Shown here: positions 6,089-6,093 of the stretch, piece by piece | How the letters are laid out: each line of letters begins with the position of its first letter | Numbering within the stretch: the first letter of the stretch is position 1 | Origin: JAKASV01 sp964595035 | Lineage (GTDB): Bacteria > Babelota > Babeliae > Babelales > Vermiphilaceae | Length of the DNA: 6,093 nucleotides | Reading direction: 5' to 3' | NCBI GenBank assembly: GCA_964595035.1 | Contig: CAZQNW010000053.1 | Location: 1-6,093 of the forward strand | Translations under genes and position numbers: made by a program | Notes under the pieces: generated by a model | What the model was told of the DNA's origin: nothing | Database searches by the model: none | What the model saw: the letters and a program-made list of their open reading frames with translations, nothing else

Positions 6089-6093
6089 ATATT

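Overview
The window is AT-rich bacterial DNA holding four complete genes and pieces of two more at its edges. pheS ends in TGA exactly where the family's C-terminus should be, so the standard bacterial code applies and mycoplasma-type codes are excluded. Two housekeeping genes (pheS, galU) sit among exported or otherwise unrecognisable proteins. That mix, with the low GC and short Met-Glu-like mature N-termini after simple signal peptides, reminds me of reduced-genome, host-associated lineages such as Candidatus Dependentiae (TM6). This assignment is an inference of modest confidence; no marker in the window proves it.

Layout, left to right. Positions 3-125 (+) look like the last 40 codons of a gene entering from the left. 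It meets, tail to tail, a minus-strand gene (122-1816) for an exported seven-bladed beta-propeller protein with an unassigned C-terminal half. A 327-bp AT-rich divergent spacer (1817-2143) carries a perfect TATAAT for the minus gene, a 12-bp palindrome, an AT-rich hairpin and weak promoter candidates for the plus side. Then come pheS (2144-3181, phenylalanyl-tRNA synthetase alpha subunit) and, 25 bp later, galU (3207-4127, UTP-glucose-1-phosphate uridylyltransferase). After a 77-bp gap with a strong ribosome binding site follows a second exported protein of unknown function (4205-5650). Its end overlaps by 9 bp the end of a minus-strand gene (5642-6088, possibly extending past the window). That protein has a weak resemblance to the His/Asp half of Ulp1/C48-type cysteine peptidases.

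How the genes work together: pheS and galU are probably co-transcribed by proximity, but they serve unrelated processes (tRNA charging; UDP-glucose supply for envelope glycans). pheT, the obligate partner of pheS, is not in the window. The two exported proteins flank the housekeeping pair, and nothing in the sequence ties them to it. I see no RNA gene, CRISPR array, insertion sequence or phage element, and no convincing new multi-gene system. The best leads are the propeller protein, the two-part exported protein and the possible peptidase-like fragment.
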